Positions 25,546 to 34,600 of a stretch of 64,000 nt of DNA are shown here, one piece after another. Position 1 is the first letter of the stretch. Every line of letters begins with the position of its first letter. The notes below the pieces were generated by a model, which was given only the letters and a program-made list of their open reading frames with translations, was not told where the DNA came from and made no database searches. Source of the DNA: Chloroflexi bacterium bin125 (GTDB taxonomy: Bacteria; Chloroflexota; Dehalococcoidia; Bin125); the NCBI GenBank assembly GCA_002239025.1, contig MPNM01000005.1, positions 62,001-126,000 on the forward strand, read 5' to 3'. Position numbers and translations under genes: made by a program.

Positions 25546-28500
25546 CTAGGTTGCGCCCAATTGCTCCAACGTGGCCGAAAGCACTTCTTCCCATGGAGCA
25601 TCGACTAGCCGTCCCGATGGGGTGTAGCGCAGTTGAGTTGATCCGATCTGGATTTGTCTTGGCGTGTTGAGCCGTCTCTGGCCGGGACTGAACATGATCC
25701 CCGAGGCAAGCCTGACCACCACGCTGTCGCCTTCCGACTGAATCGACTCTGCGCCGATCCTCGAGGCGAGCACCTTGAGTTTGACCGAGCCGAGCAGATT
25801 CGATGCCGGTAACGGCATCGGACCAAAGCGATCGTCCAACTCCTTGGCGAATTCTCCGACTGCCTCGGGCGACTCGGCGGCGGCCAGTCGTTGATAGAGC
25901 GTCATCCGTAGTCCGATGTCTTCGACGTACGTATCGGGCAGGAACCTGGGAATAGCGAGGTCGACGTGGACTCTCGTCCCCTGTCGGCGACGCACTGGTG
26001 TTTCGCCTGAGCGCCTGGCTCTGGCGCGTTCGACGGCCTCGGACAGGAGCTGGGTGAAGAGCGTGAATCCGACCGCTCCGATGTGGCCTGACTGCTGCGC
26101 GCCGAGCAGATTGCCCGCCCCACGAATCTCGAGGTCCTTGAGCGCAATCTGGAATCCTGCGCCGAGGTCGTCCGCCTCCATGATCGTCGCCAGCCGACGT
26201 TGCGCGACCTCCGACAGCGATCGGTACGGCTCGGTCATCAGGTAGGCGTAGGCGCGAACGCTGGATCGTCCGACGCGGCCCCGTAACTGATACATCTGCG
26301 CCAGGCCAAGCCGCTCGGCGCGATCGAGGATGATCGTGTTGACGCGGGGAATGTCGACGCCCGACTCGATGATCGTTGAGCAGACCAGCACGTCGGCCTC
26401 GCCGTGGGTGAAGCGCTCCATGTGATCGCGCAGGACGTTCGATGGCATCTGGCCGTGCGCCACGAGGAAGCTCGCCTCCGGCACGAGCCGTCCCAACTCC
26501 AGCGCTTCCCGATCGATGGTCCGAACCTCATTGTGGAGGAAGTAGACCTGTCCGCCGCGATCCAGTTCGCGCAGGATCGCTTCGCGGATCACGCTGTCGT
26601 CCCGTTCCATCACGTAGGTGCTGATCGGCAGCCGCTCCTCGGGCGGCGTGGCAATCGTGGACATATCACGGATGCCGGTGACCGCCTGATGCAACGAGCG
26701 TGGAATCGGTGTTGCCGACAATGTGAGCACATCGACTTCGCGGCGCAGTTTCTTGAGTCGCTCCTTGTGCTCGACACCAAATCGCTGCTCCTCGTCGATC
26801 ACCAACAGGCCGAGGCTCTTGAATCCGATGTCCTGCTGCAACAGTCGATGCGTGCCAATCACGATGTCGGTTGATCCGGCTTTGAGCTCAGACACGGTGA
26901 CCTGTTGCTCGGATCCTGTCCTCAGCCGTGACAGGAGACCGACCCGCACCTGCATCGCCGCGAGACGTTGCCGGAACGTCTCGTAGTGCTGCTGCGCCAG
27001 CACGGTGGTGGGCACGAGGACTGCGACTTGATGACCGGACATCACGGCCTTGAACGCGGCACGGACGGCGACCTCAGTCTTGCCGTAGCCGACATCTCCC
27101 ACGATCAGCCGGTCCATTGGCCGGGCGGTTTCCTGATCGCTTCGGACTTCCTCGATGGCTCGATGCTGGTCAGGTGTTTCGACGTATGGAAATGACGCTT
27201 CGAGTTCGATCTGCCAGGGAGTGTCAGGTTCAATGGCGATGCCCGGCTCGGTCTCTCGTGCGGCGTGGATCTCAAGTAGATCGTCGGCGATCTCGGCGAC
27301 GGCGCCTCGCACCTTCGCCTTGGCGCGCTGCCATGCGCCGCCTCCGAGGCGTGTCAGTGACGGGGGCGCGTCCGACGGCCCGACATAGGGCTGGACACGA
27401 TCCAGCTTGTCGGTCGGCACCAGCAGGCGGTCGCCCTTGGCGAAACGGATGTCGAGGTATTCACCCTCACGACCCCCAATCCGCTCATGCACGACACCCT
27501 GGAACCTGCCGATTCCGCTGTCGACGTGAACGACAAAGTCACCGGGTTTGAGCGTCTCCAACAAATGAGGATCGGCAACCGGCGCGGATCTTGTCCTGAG
27601 AGGTCGGCGTTGCCTCTGACGTTCAAAGCCGAAGATTTCGGTATCGCTGATCAGCGTCGCCAGGCGCTCTCCCGAGATGGGATCGTCGAGCCGCCAACCC
27701 TCTGCGATCGCCGCGCGTCCGACCGAGATCGCTTTCGGAGCGGGCAGCGCCTCTGCCTCGAGTGTCGCCAGGGGCAGTCCCAGGTCGGCCATCAACTCGG
27801 AGAGTCGGGCGGCCTGCAGCGAGACCAGGACGCGTGCTCCGGCGTGGTCGCTGTTGCGGAGCGACTCAAACAGTTGGGCCAACTTGCCGGCGAGCCGCTC
27901 GGCGGGACGGAACGGCAATCGTTGTTCGCCGCTGGCCAGACGCGAGATCGTGCGGACCGGTCCCGGAGGATCGGCAAGTCGGTTGGCGACTTCGGCCTCG
28001 GTCAACCACGGATGCGGCAGTCCTCTGGGAATCCGGCCGCCCCGTTCGAGTTCGCATCTGGCGTGTTCGGCACGCTCATCGCGATCCTGGGTTCGAGCCT
28101 GAATGTCGTGCGGCTCGTCAACGAGGATCAGGGCCTCTTCAGACAGATGATCAAAGATCGTGCCCGGCGCGAGGAACTGCGTCCAAAAGTCGGGCCGCGA
28201 TGTGGAACTCCCATTGCGCAGTTGTTCGATGTCGAGCGCCAGTACTGCTGACTCAACGTTCGGTTCTTCGGTGGTCGACGAGCAATCTGCGCCATCGTCG
28301 GTTTCAATCGATTCCAGGAGCCGTTCGATCTGCGGCTTCGACTCATCGCCATAACTCCACTCTCGGGCAGGTCGCAACGAGACCTGCTCGACGGAATCAG
28401 TGGACCTCTGGCTGTACGGATCAAAGCGGCGAATCGACTCGACTTCATCGCCGAACAACTCGACACGAACAGGCTTGTCCTCGGCGGGCGGCCAGAAGTC

Positions 28501-29061
28501 GACGATGCCGCCTCGCACAGCGAACATTGCGGGTTCGACGACGATCCGATGGCGCGCATAGCCGTGCGAATCCAACGTTCGCACCAGCCCATCAAGCCGC
28601 GACGCGGATCCCTGGCGAATCGTGATCATGGAGCTAACGGTGGAGAGCGTGCGCTGCGCTGCGGCGTCAACATCGGCCACGACGATCGGCGAGTCGCAGC
28701 GGAGCGACTCAACCGTCGCAAGTCGAGCCTCGACGATGTCCGGCGCGGGTCGCTGGCGCTCATATGGTGCGGTCTCGCGAACGGGGAATGCTCGCAGCCG
28801 TTCACGATCCGCTTCACGCAGCCAGAGAGGAAGCGCGTCGAGCAGATCGGCGGCTGACGCGGGTGTCGGCGTGAGGATCAGGACGGGACCGGGATGTCGG
28901 GCTGCCAACGATGCCAGGACAGCGGGCTTGGCGGCGTCGGGAGCACCCAGCGAGGGTTGGTCGTCGAAGTGCTGCACCGCGCTGAGCACAGCGTCGCCCA
29001 ACCCGGCAAGCAATCCGGGCGGAGTGTCGTGCGGCATGTCGTGCGGGTCGGTGGCGCCCAC
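25546..29061 (-). CDS. mfd: Transcription-repair coupling factor Mfd
   Basis: 1171 residues, the normal length. UvrB-like N-terminal domains are followed by the RNA polymerase-interaction (CarD-like) domain (LKPGDFVVHVDSGIGRFQGV...GEYLDIRFAKGDRLLVPTDKL). The superfamily 2 translocase has Walker A VGDVGYGKTEV near residue 660, the DEEQ box in LLVIDEEQRFGV near 755, and ATPIPRSLHQAVTGIRDMS. The C-terminal TRCF domain closes the protein. It removes stalled RNA polymerase and recruits UvrA to lesions. The start is a GTG at 29061; an ATG at 29037 is possible. Confidence 0.97.
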   Translation of the reverse strand: MGATDPHDMPHDTPPGLLAGLGDAVLSAVQHFDDQPSLGAPDAAKPAVLASLAARHPGPVLILTPTPASAADLLDALPLWLREADRERLRAFPVRETAPYERQRPAPDIVEARLATVESLRCDSPIVVADVDAAAQRTLSTVSSMITIRQGSASRLDGLVRTLDSHGYARHRIVVEPAMFAVRGGIVDFWPPAEDKPVRVELFGDEVESIRRFDPYSQRSTDSVEQVSLRPAREWSYGDESKPQIERLLESIETDDGADCSSTTEEPNVESAVLALDIEQLRNGSSTSRPDFWTQFLAPGTIFDHLSEEALILVDEPHDIQARTQDRDERAEHARCELERGGRIPRGLPHPWLTEAEVANRLADPPGPVRTISRLASGEQRLPFRPAERLAGKLAQLFESLRNSDHAGARVLVSLQAARLSELMADLGLPLATLEAEALPAPKAISVGRAAIAEGWRLDDPISGERLATLISDTEIFGFERQRQRRPLRTRSAPVADPHLLETLKPGDFVVHVDSGIGRFQGVVHERIGGREGEYLDIRFAKGDRLLVPTDKLDRVQPYVGPSDAPPSLTRLGGGAWQRAKAKVRGAVAEIADDLLEIHAARETEPGIAIEPDTPWQIELEASFPYVETPDQHRAIEEVRSDQETARPMDRLIVGDVGYGKTEVAVRAAFKAVMSGHQVAVLVPTTVLAQQHYETFRQRLAAMQVRVGLLSRLRTGSEQQVTVSELKAGSTDIVIGTHRLLQQDIGFKSLGLLVIDEEQRFGVEHKERLKKLRREVDVLTLSATPIPRSLHQAVTGIRDMSTIATPPEERLPISTYVMERDDSVIREAILRELDRGGQVYFLHNEVRTIDREALELGRLVPEASFLVAHGQMPSNVLRDHMERFTHGEADVLVCSTIIESGVDIPRVNTIILDRAERLGLAQMYQLRGRVGRSSVRAYAYLMTEPYRSLSEVAQRRLATIMEADDLGAGFQIALKDLEIRGAGNLLGAQQSGHIGAVGFTLFTQLLSEAVERARARRSGETPVRRRQGTRVHVDLAIPRFLPDTYVEDIGLRMTLYQRLAAAESPEAVGEFAKELDDRFGPMPLPASNLLGSVKLKVLASRIGAESIQSEGDSVVVRLASGIMFSPGQRRLNTPRQIQIGSTQLRYTPSGRLVDAPWEEVLSATLEQLGAT

Positions 29062-29145
29062 GCGCGCAATCTCCGTCCGCTGACGTCTGTGTTCAGCCTA
29101 GGACAGCGAATCAGGATTCGTCTTCTCTTGCGGACACACTGGAAC

Positions 29146-29311
29146 ACTCCCCTTCTCCCCCCTTGCGGGGGAGATGCCGAAAGCCTGCCCCGGGCTTGAC
29201 CCGGGGCAGAGGGGGGCTGCCTGTTGGCCCTATCTGGTCGTCGCCAGCCGACCCCCCCTTTGTCACTCCGTGACATCTCCCCCCGCAAGGGGGGGAGAAG
29301 GGAAAGGGGAT
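29146..29311 (-). repeat. MITE-like GC-rich repeat, copy 2 (reverse orientation)
   Basis: Runs from CTCCCCTTCTCCCC through GAGATGCCGAAAGCCTGCCC, the central TATCTGGTCGTCGCCAGCCG and GTCACTCCGTGACATCTCCC to the GGGGGGGAGAAGGGAAAGGGG arm. It has the same internal order as the copies at 39795 and 62073 and is inverted relative to those at 3296 and 34405. It separates mfd from the coiled-coil gene. Confidence 0.8.
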
Positions 29312-29327
29312 TCGATTTGAACAGAAT

Positions 29328-30380
29328 CTAGCTCTGTCCGGTAGATACGAGCCGATGTGGGCCGATAAACCCCACGTGGATCTGGCCGGTTCGACCCTTG
29401 GCGTCGTCGTGGAAGTACAGGCGAGGAATGTGCTGACCTCCGCCCTCCGAGATTTTCATGTGCGCTTCCATGTGCTTGTAGCCGTTGGGCTCGACTTCGG
29501 TGCTGACCAGGAAGCGGCGCTGTTTCCAGAGACGTCCGTCGTTCTTGACGGTGTCTGACTCGCTCATCGCCAACTTTTGCGGTGACGCGTTCCAGGTGTC
29601 GGGATGGTTGCTGTGTTGGCACCACTCCCAGAATCCGCCCGTGAAGTGCTGCGCCTCTAAGGCATACGCCTGCAGCGCCTGCAGTCCGCGCAGGATTTCG
29701 CGAGCCCAATCGGCCGATTTTTCATCCGCCTCGAGCGCCTCGATCTCTTTCATTGCGGCGTCGGGAAGCTGCACTCGATCACATTGCTCGCGGGCGATCT
29801 CGATGACGCCTTCAATCGTGAGTTGTGACTCTTCGGATTCCTCGGATTCGATCAACTCTGCTGGAACCGAAGTCCGCTCTCGCAGGACCGCTTCGTAGCT
29901 GGAACTCTTGGCTCGCAGTTTGTGATTCTCTTCCTGCGATTCCGAGAGCGCCCGGTCCAGCTCCTTGATACGTGCATTGGCCGCCTGCGATTCCTCGATC
30001 AGACGGTCGCGTTCGGCCGAGTGCGCCTCGTTGTTCTGCCGTATCTGTGTGTCACGTTGATCGAGCCGCTGTTGCAACTCGGCGATGGTCGAACGCTGTT
30101 CGTCGATTGACTCTTGAACCTGGTTCAACTGAGCTTGCAGAGCCTCCACCTGCTCGCTGTCCGGGGAACCTGTCGGTTTGTCAACTAACGCTAGTATCCG
30201 TTCCCGAATGGACGCTAGTGAATCGGCTGCAGCCCTGGCGTCGGCGCGGATCTCATCATCGTCGGTCTCATCCAGATAGTTGACCAGTTGTTGGGCCGAT
30301 GGATACAACGTGTAAGCGATGAAGCAGGCCGCGAACGCTTCCAACGCGTCGGCGCTGCGTTGACTATTGCGTCTCGACAT
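29328..30380 (-). CDS. Coiled-coil protein with a C-terminal domain shared with the gene at 47477
   Basis: About 350 residues from the ATG at 30380; a GTG at 30392 is an alternative. A helical N-terminus is followed by a long coiled coil at about 80-185 (LQAQLNQVQESIDEQRSTIAELQQRLDQRD...). The C-terminal about 130 residues include GGFWEWCQHSNHP, VEPNGYKHMEAHMKISEGG and IPRLYFHDDAKGRTGQIHVGFIGPH. The same set of landmarks appears in the C-terminal half of the 47477 gene. The start overlaps the end of pth, suggesting coupling. No function is recognised. Confidence 0.75.
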   Translation of the reverse strand: MSRRNSQRSADALEAFAACFIAYTLYPSAQQLVNYLDETDDDEIRADARAAADSLASIRERILALVDKPTGSPDSEQVEALQAQLNQVQESIDEQRSTIAELQQRLDQRDTQIRQNNEAHSAERDRLIEESQAANARIKELDRALSESQEENHKLRAKSSSYEAVLRERTSVPAELIESEESEESQLTIEGVIEIAREQCDRVQLPDAAMKEIEALEADEKSADWAREILRGLQALQAYALEAQHFTGGFWEWCQHSNHPDTWNASPQKLAMSESDTVKNDGRLWKQRRFLVSTEVEPNGYKHMEAHMKISEGGGQHIPRLYFHDDAKGRTGQIHVGFIGPHRLVSTGQS

Positions 30381-31053
30381 TGCTGGATTCACTCTCCGCT
30401 TTAGGAACTTCGTTAGATGGATTTCTGTTGTACAAGTTCATCGCCGATTCCACGCCATGCTCAAGCAAATGCACAACCGCCTCTGCAGAGCGCACTTCCG
30501 CTTCATGGATCAATCTACGTTCAGCCGACCCGGGATCACTAAGAAGCCAATCGGCCACGTCATCAGGGTGCCGCGACGGCTGTCCGTCCACCATCGGTCG
30601 TCCGACGCCAATTCGGACGCGGGGAAAATCCAACTCGCCGATTACTGACTTGATGGAGCGCATGCCGCGTTGTCCGGCGTCCGAGCCGGAGGGTCGGATA
30701 CGAATTCGTCCGGGCTCGATGTCGAGCTCGTCAACCAGCAGGATCAGGTCCGAGGGATCGGCGCGGTACTTGTCGAGTAGCGCCTGGACCGCCTTGCCCG
30801 ACTCGTTCATGAAGGTGCGCGGCAACACCACCGCGACCGGACCAAACGGCGTCGTGCCCTGGGACACCCGATAGCGAGACTCGCGCTCCGGCTGAGGCAG
30901 CTTCAGCATCCTGCGGACATGCTCGGCCGCGCGGATGCCTGCGTTATGTCGGTTCCCCGAGTATCCAGGGCCAGGGTTGCCCAGCCCGACGATCAGTCGA
31001 GCGTCAGTCAGCGGTTGCAATCCGCGTCGTCGAAGTTTGGGCAGTCGAGCCAT
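30364..31053 (-). CDS. pth: Peptidyl-tRNA hydrolase
   Basis: About 229 residues from the ATG at 31053; the frame is open upstream, but the family alignment begins at ARLIVGLGNPGPGYSGNRHNAG, which carries the catalytic Asn and His. VDELDIEPGRIRIRPSG supplies the acidic residue. Where E. coli Pth has GHNG, this reads GQRG, a variant also known in other phyla. A C-terminal acidic tail of about 25 residues is longer than usual. The enzyme frees tRNA from drop-off peptidyl-tRNA. It overlaps the coiled-coil gene downstream by 17 nt. Confidence 0.95.
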   Translation of the reverse strand: MARLPKLRRRGLQPLTDARLIVGLGNPGPGYSGNRHNAGIRAAEHVRRMLKLPQPERESRYRVSQGTTPFGPVAVVLPRTFMNESGKAVQALLDKYRADPSDLILLVDELDIEPGRIRIRPSGSDAGQRGMRSIKSVIGELDFPRVRIGVGRPMVDGQPSRHPDDVADWLLSDPGSAERRLIHEAEVRSAEAVVHLLEHGVESAMNLYNRNPSNEVPKAESESSNVETQ

Positions 31054-31127
31054 GCCCCAAGTGTCGCACGGCGAAAGATCGTGGGCTACGGGATCCAAAC
31101 GCTCCCCCAAGGGGGGAGCTCTTGGGA

Positions 31128-32714
31128 TCAGGATTTCGCGGCGTATTTCTCCCCCAGCGCGGTCTCCCAACGCAGATAGTGCTGCATTTCTCCGTAGCTT
31201 CGTTGAGGGCCGAAGCTGAGGATGTCGTTGGGTGGCGAGAGCACGCCGGTCAGTCCCACTTCGATTGTTAGGCCAGCCGCACGATATGCCGCCATCCCTC
31301 CGGCAACGACGTTGACCCGTTGCCGGCCCATCGCACTGAGCGTTTGAGCGGCCAGCAAGGACTGCGAACCGTCTGCGCAGATCGCGACGATTGGTGTCAA
31401 TTCGTCAGGCGCCAGTTCTCTGATATCTCGTTCCAGCCACGCTCTCGGCGCCCAGCGTGCGCCGGGAGGATGGCCCTGGGCGAACTCCTGGCTCGTCCCG
31501 ACGTGAATCAGGACCGCGTCGGGCGCATTGAAGATTTCTCCTGGCTCGATCTGCGCAGCATTCTCGCGCGCGCGCGAGAGCAACGCCGGCTCCGTCTGGC
31601 GCATGCCCGATTCCAGCGTTCGACCAGCAGCCGTCCACGCCGACGTACCTCCGACGAGTGCGTAGATGTGCCGATGACCCATCTGCCGGTACCACGAGGC
31701 GGTCAAAGTTGCCCTTGCGAGGCCGTCGCAGGCGAAGACGATTGGCGCGTAATGCACCACAGCGACATCGTCGCTGCGCTGGACCGCCTGACCGCCAGGA
31801 AACCAGCGGAATCCGGGAATGTGACCGGCCTCGTGCTCCGCGTCGGTACGCACATCGATGAAGTAGACGCTCTCCGAAGCGTTGCGCTCGCGAAGTGCAT
31901 CCAGTTCCTCGACACCGATGAGTTGCACGCCGTCTTCCTCGGCGCAGCGACGCGCGTACTGTTCCGCCGCGGCCTGGCCCTCGGATGTCACCGATGGCAA
32001 TGCGTCGCGATCCGCCCCGAACTCGAGCTCGTGTCCGGCAAGCATCCAGCCCGCCGTGCCGTTCTTGAGACCGACGACCTCGCGCTCCAACGCCATTCGC
32101 TGCAGGACTCGGGTGCCGATGATGCTGCGCGTGCGGCCCGCGCAGTTGACCACAACGGTCGCGTCGGGCGGCGCGTCTTCTAGGACATCGGTGATCCGAA
32201 ATGCGAGTTCACCGCCGGGCATGCTCCGTCCGCCGGGAATGCAGGCGCGGCGGTATTCCTCCGGCGTGCGAGTATCGAGGATGACCAGCTCATCGCCGCG
32301 CTCGATCCGCGCGTGGAGGTCGTCAGCGTCGATCTCGGGGACGTGATGCACAACCTCGACCCGTTCGCCGAAGTCCTTACTGGGCACATTGACGCCCCAC
32401 TCGGTCGGCAGGTCAAGAGAGGCCCAACGATTCACCCCGCCGCTCAAGGTAGAGACATCCGAGTAGCCCATCTGCTCAACGGTCGCCGCGGCGAAATGGA
32501 CCCGCTGCTCATCGTCGTCGCAGAGGACAATCGGCGTGTTGGGATGAGGCACAGCCTGGGGCAGCTCGAACTCGAGCATCCGCCGAGGGATCAGGCTGGA
32601 TGTCGGTATGTGGGACGCGTTGTATTCAGGAGCGTCGCGAACATCGATCAGCGCGAGGGGCGCGTCGTCGTCGAGTCGTTGTTGGAGGTCGTGGGGGGTG
32701 ATTTGCTTGGGCAT
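31128..32714 (-). CDS. Four-domain rhodanese-like sulfurtransferase
   Basis: 528 residues with four consecutive rhodanese domains. Each has the CH2A-type entry (LIDVRDAPEYNASHIP, ILDTRTPEEYRRACIPG, FIDVRTDAEHEAGHIPG, LIHVGTSQEFAQGHPPG) and a candidate active-site Cys (VLCDDDEQ, VNCAGRTRS, FACDGLARA, AICADGSQS). Only the second has the classic CxGRxRS loop. Domains three and four have shifted loops and may be weak or structural. The protein probably transfers persulfide sulfur or senses it. It lies 74 bp upstream of the pth start on the same strand. Confidence 0.92.
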   Translation of the reverse strand: MPKQITPHDLQQRLDDDAPLALIDVRDAPEYNASHIPTSSLIPRRMLEFELPQAVPHPNTPIVLCDDDEQRVHFAAATVEQMGYSDVSTLSGGVNRWASLDLPTEWGVNVPSKDFGERVEVVHHVPEIDADDLHARIERGDELVILDTRTPEEYRRACIPGGRSMPGGELAFRITDVLEDAPPDATVVVNCAGRTRSIIGTRVLQRMALEREVVGLKNGTAGWMLAGHELEFGADRDALPSVTSEGQAAAEQYARRCAEEDGVQLIGVEELDALRERNASESVYFIDVRTDAEHEAGHIPGFRWFPGGQAVQRSDDVAVVHYAPIVFACDGLARATLTASWYRQMGHRHIYALVGGTSAWTAAGRTLESGMRQTEPALLSRARENAAQIEPGEIFNAPDAVLIHVGTSQEFAQGHPPGARWAPRAWLERDIRELAPDELTPIVAICADGSQSLLAAQTLSAMGRQRVNVVAGGMAAYRAAGLTIEVGLTGVLSPPNDILSFGPQRSYGEMQHYLRWETALGEKYAAKS

Positions 32715-32741
32715 GTCTGAGGTCCTAACAACGCAAGAGTT

Positions 32742-32880
32742 CCCCCCTCTGAGGAAGCTGTCGCGGAGCAGCCCGCCCCGCGCTTGATGCGGAGACTGAC
32801 GGGGCCACCTGCTGTTTTGAGGCCAGTCTAGGCTGGGCCCCCTCCGCCCCTGTGGGGCACCTCCCCCAAGGGGGGAGGTC
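32742..32880. repeat. Diverged MITE-like repeat
   Basis: Imperfect inverted repeat: TTCCCCCCTCTGAGGAAGC on the left and CCTCCCCCAAGGGGGGAGG on the right, with a GC-rich centre (CGCGCTTGATGCGG). It resembles the main MITE-like family only in its arms. It fills the gap between the rhodanese gene and the acetyl-CoA synthetase alpha gene and could fold into a strong hairpin in the transcript. Confidence 0.6.
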
Positions 32881-32883
32881 TGC

Positions 32884-34296
32884 CTAGACAGCGGCCAGCG
32901 TTGATGCCTTCCGCAACGCGTTTGCCGCTCGTTCGAAGCTGGGGAAGGTGGGGATTCCCTCTTCTTGCAGCCTGAGGCGGGCGGTGAGGGCGGCTTCTTC
33001 CTGGTGGCTGGGGTGCAGTGCGGCGAGGAAGGGCTTGTCCGACTCTGACATGAACTTCTTCAGTGAAGTGATCAGGCGGTCGAACTCCTCCGGCTTGTCC
33101 TGCCAGCGACGGGCCATGAACGTGGCCGAGAGCTCCATGCCGACAGCGTCAATATTCTCGTCCTCGTTGAGGATGTCGAAAATCGTGTCGAGGTGCTTGG
33201 GGTCCTGGCCGATCGTGCCGGCGGCGTCGAGCGGATTGCGGTAGCTGCCGCCGATGATGTTGAAGAACTCCGAGAGCTGTGCGTAGCTGTCGTCAGACAG
33301 TGTCGGGACCTTCCAGCCCTCTTTCTCGAAGGCGTCGGTCAGGACGACCGACTGTCCGCCAGTCATGGCGACCAGGCCCAGCCGGTTGCCCTGGGTGCGC
33401 TTGGTCAGCAGGGTGGCCTTAATCACGTCGATCATCTCGTCGAGGTTGTGTACCGCAACCGCGCCGACCTGCTTGATCATCGCTTCCCAGATCGCCTGGT
33501 CGCTGGCCAGCGAGGCGGTGTGCGAGCGAATGGCGCGTCCGCCGCCCTCGGTCTGACCGCCCTTCCATATGATCACGGGCTTCTTCGCGGCAACCTCACG
33601 CAGGGTCTTGAACAGGCGGCGACCGTCGCGCGCGCCCTCGATGTACATGCCAATCACTTCGGTCTGCGGGTCATCGGCCATGTACTCGAGATAGTCGGCA
33701 GCCTCGAGGATGATCCCGTTGCCGAAGCTGACCAGGGTTGAGCAGTAGAGTCCATGCGCGGCACCGGTGAGCGAGAAATTCATCCCGTGTGTGCCACTCT
33801 GCGAGACGAAGCCGATGTTGCCCTGGACTCCCTCAGGCTGATCGCGATTGAATCGCACGCCAAGTCCGGGCACGTGCAGGCCCATGCAGTTGGGACCGAT
33901 CAGCGCCAGCCCGGCCGGGTCGGCGATATCGAAGACCTTCTGCTGCAACTCGACGCCGATGTCCTCGCCGGTCTCGGCAAATCCCGACGTGAACAACGTG
34001 ACTCCGCCAACATCGGCGTCGACGCAGCCCTGGACGATGAAAGGCGCAACCTGTCGGGGAACTGCGCAGACGGCGAAGTCGACCTTCTCGGGAATGTCGG
34101 TCAGCGATTTGTAGTTGGGAATGCCCAGCTCTTCGATGCCGGGAATCTCGTTCTCGTCGACCTGGACGCTGTACAGCGGTCCAACGAACGGCTTGAGCGA
34201 GCGCAGCCAGTTGTAGCCGCTGGCCTTCTTGTCGCCAATGACGGCGACAACCTTGGGAGCAAGCGCGCGAGTCAGGCGTTCACGTGTAACGGCCAT
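32884..34296 (-). CDS. ADP-forming acyl/acetyl-CoA synthetase, alpha subunit
   Basis: About 470 residues. The ATG at 34296 follows AGGAGAAC. It has an N-terminal CoA-binding Rossmann domain (PKVVAVIGDKKASGYNWL), the IGPNCMGL loop, SQSGTHGMNF, and the ligase domain with the phosphohistidine region RAIRSHTASLAS. This matches the alpha subunit of ADP-forming acetyl-CoA synthetase, which interconverts acyl-CoA + ADP + Pi and acid + CoA + ATP. The ATP-grasp subunit is encoded upstream on the same strand at 34601-35299. They are separated by a MITE, which is unusual for this pair. Acyl specificity is unknown. Confidence 0.9.
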   Translation of the reverse strand: MAVTRERLTRALAPKVVAVIGDKKASGYNWLRSLKPFVGPLYSVQVDENEIPGIEELGIPNYKSLTDIPEKVDFAVCAVPRQVAPFIVQGCVDADVGGVTLFTSGFAETGEDIGVELQQKVFDIADPAGLALIGPNCMGLHVPGLGVRFNRDQPEGVQGNIGFVSQSGTHGMNFSLTGAAHGLYCSTLVSFGNGIILEAADYLEYMADDPQTEVIGMYIEGARDGRRLFKTLREVAAKKPVIIWKGGQTEGGGRAIRSHTASLASDQAIWEAMIKQVGAVAVHNLDEMIDVIKATLLTKRTQGNRLGLVAMTGGQSVVLTDAFEKEGWKVPTLSDDSYAQLSEFFNIIGGSYRNPLDAAGTIGQDPKHLDTIFDILNEDENIDAVGMELSATFMARRWQDKPEEFDRLITSLKKFMSESDKPFLAALHPSHQEEAALTARLRLQEEGIPTFPSFERAANALRKASTLAAV

Positions 34297-34404
34297 CGGA
34301 GTTCTCCTAGATTCCTCGCTCCCCCTGGCAGGGGAGTTGCCAATCAACTTCTTTGCTCTTCCATGTAGGAAGAGCTGCCAATCAGGCTCATCGGCCCCCG
34401 TGCG

Positions 34405-34582
34405 AGAGACTGATGCATATCCTCCGATTCCCCTCTCCCCCCCTTGCGGGGGGAGATGTCACAGAGTGACAGAAGGGGGGTCGGCTGGCGACGACCAGAT
34501 AGGGCCAACAGGCAGGGAACCCCCCTCTGCCTTCGGCATCTCCCCCGCAAGGGGGGAGAAGGGGAGTTATGCATCAGTCTCT
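34405..34582 (+). mobile_element. MITE-like element with perfect 15-bp terminal inverted repeats
   Basis: 178 bp. Left end AGAGACTGATGCATA at 34405-34419; right end TATGCATCAGTCTCT at 34568-34582, an exact reverse complement. Inside lie the usual GC-rich arms (CCCCTCTCCCCCCCTTGCGG / CGCAAGGGGGGAGAAGGGG) and the GTCACAGAGTGAC hairpin. No coding capacity. No clear target-site duplication is visible. It sits between the two acetyl-CoA synthetase subunit genes. Confidence 0.85.
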
Positions 34583-34600
34583 GCAAGGGGGAGCACATCG

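Noticed and set aside
27487-28251. Plus-strand frame of 254 codons inside mfd
   Set aside because: It lies within conserved Mfd domains on the other strand and has no recognisable features.
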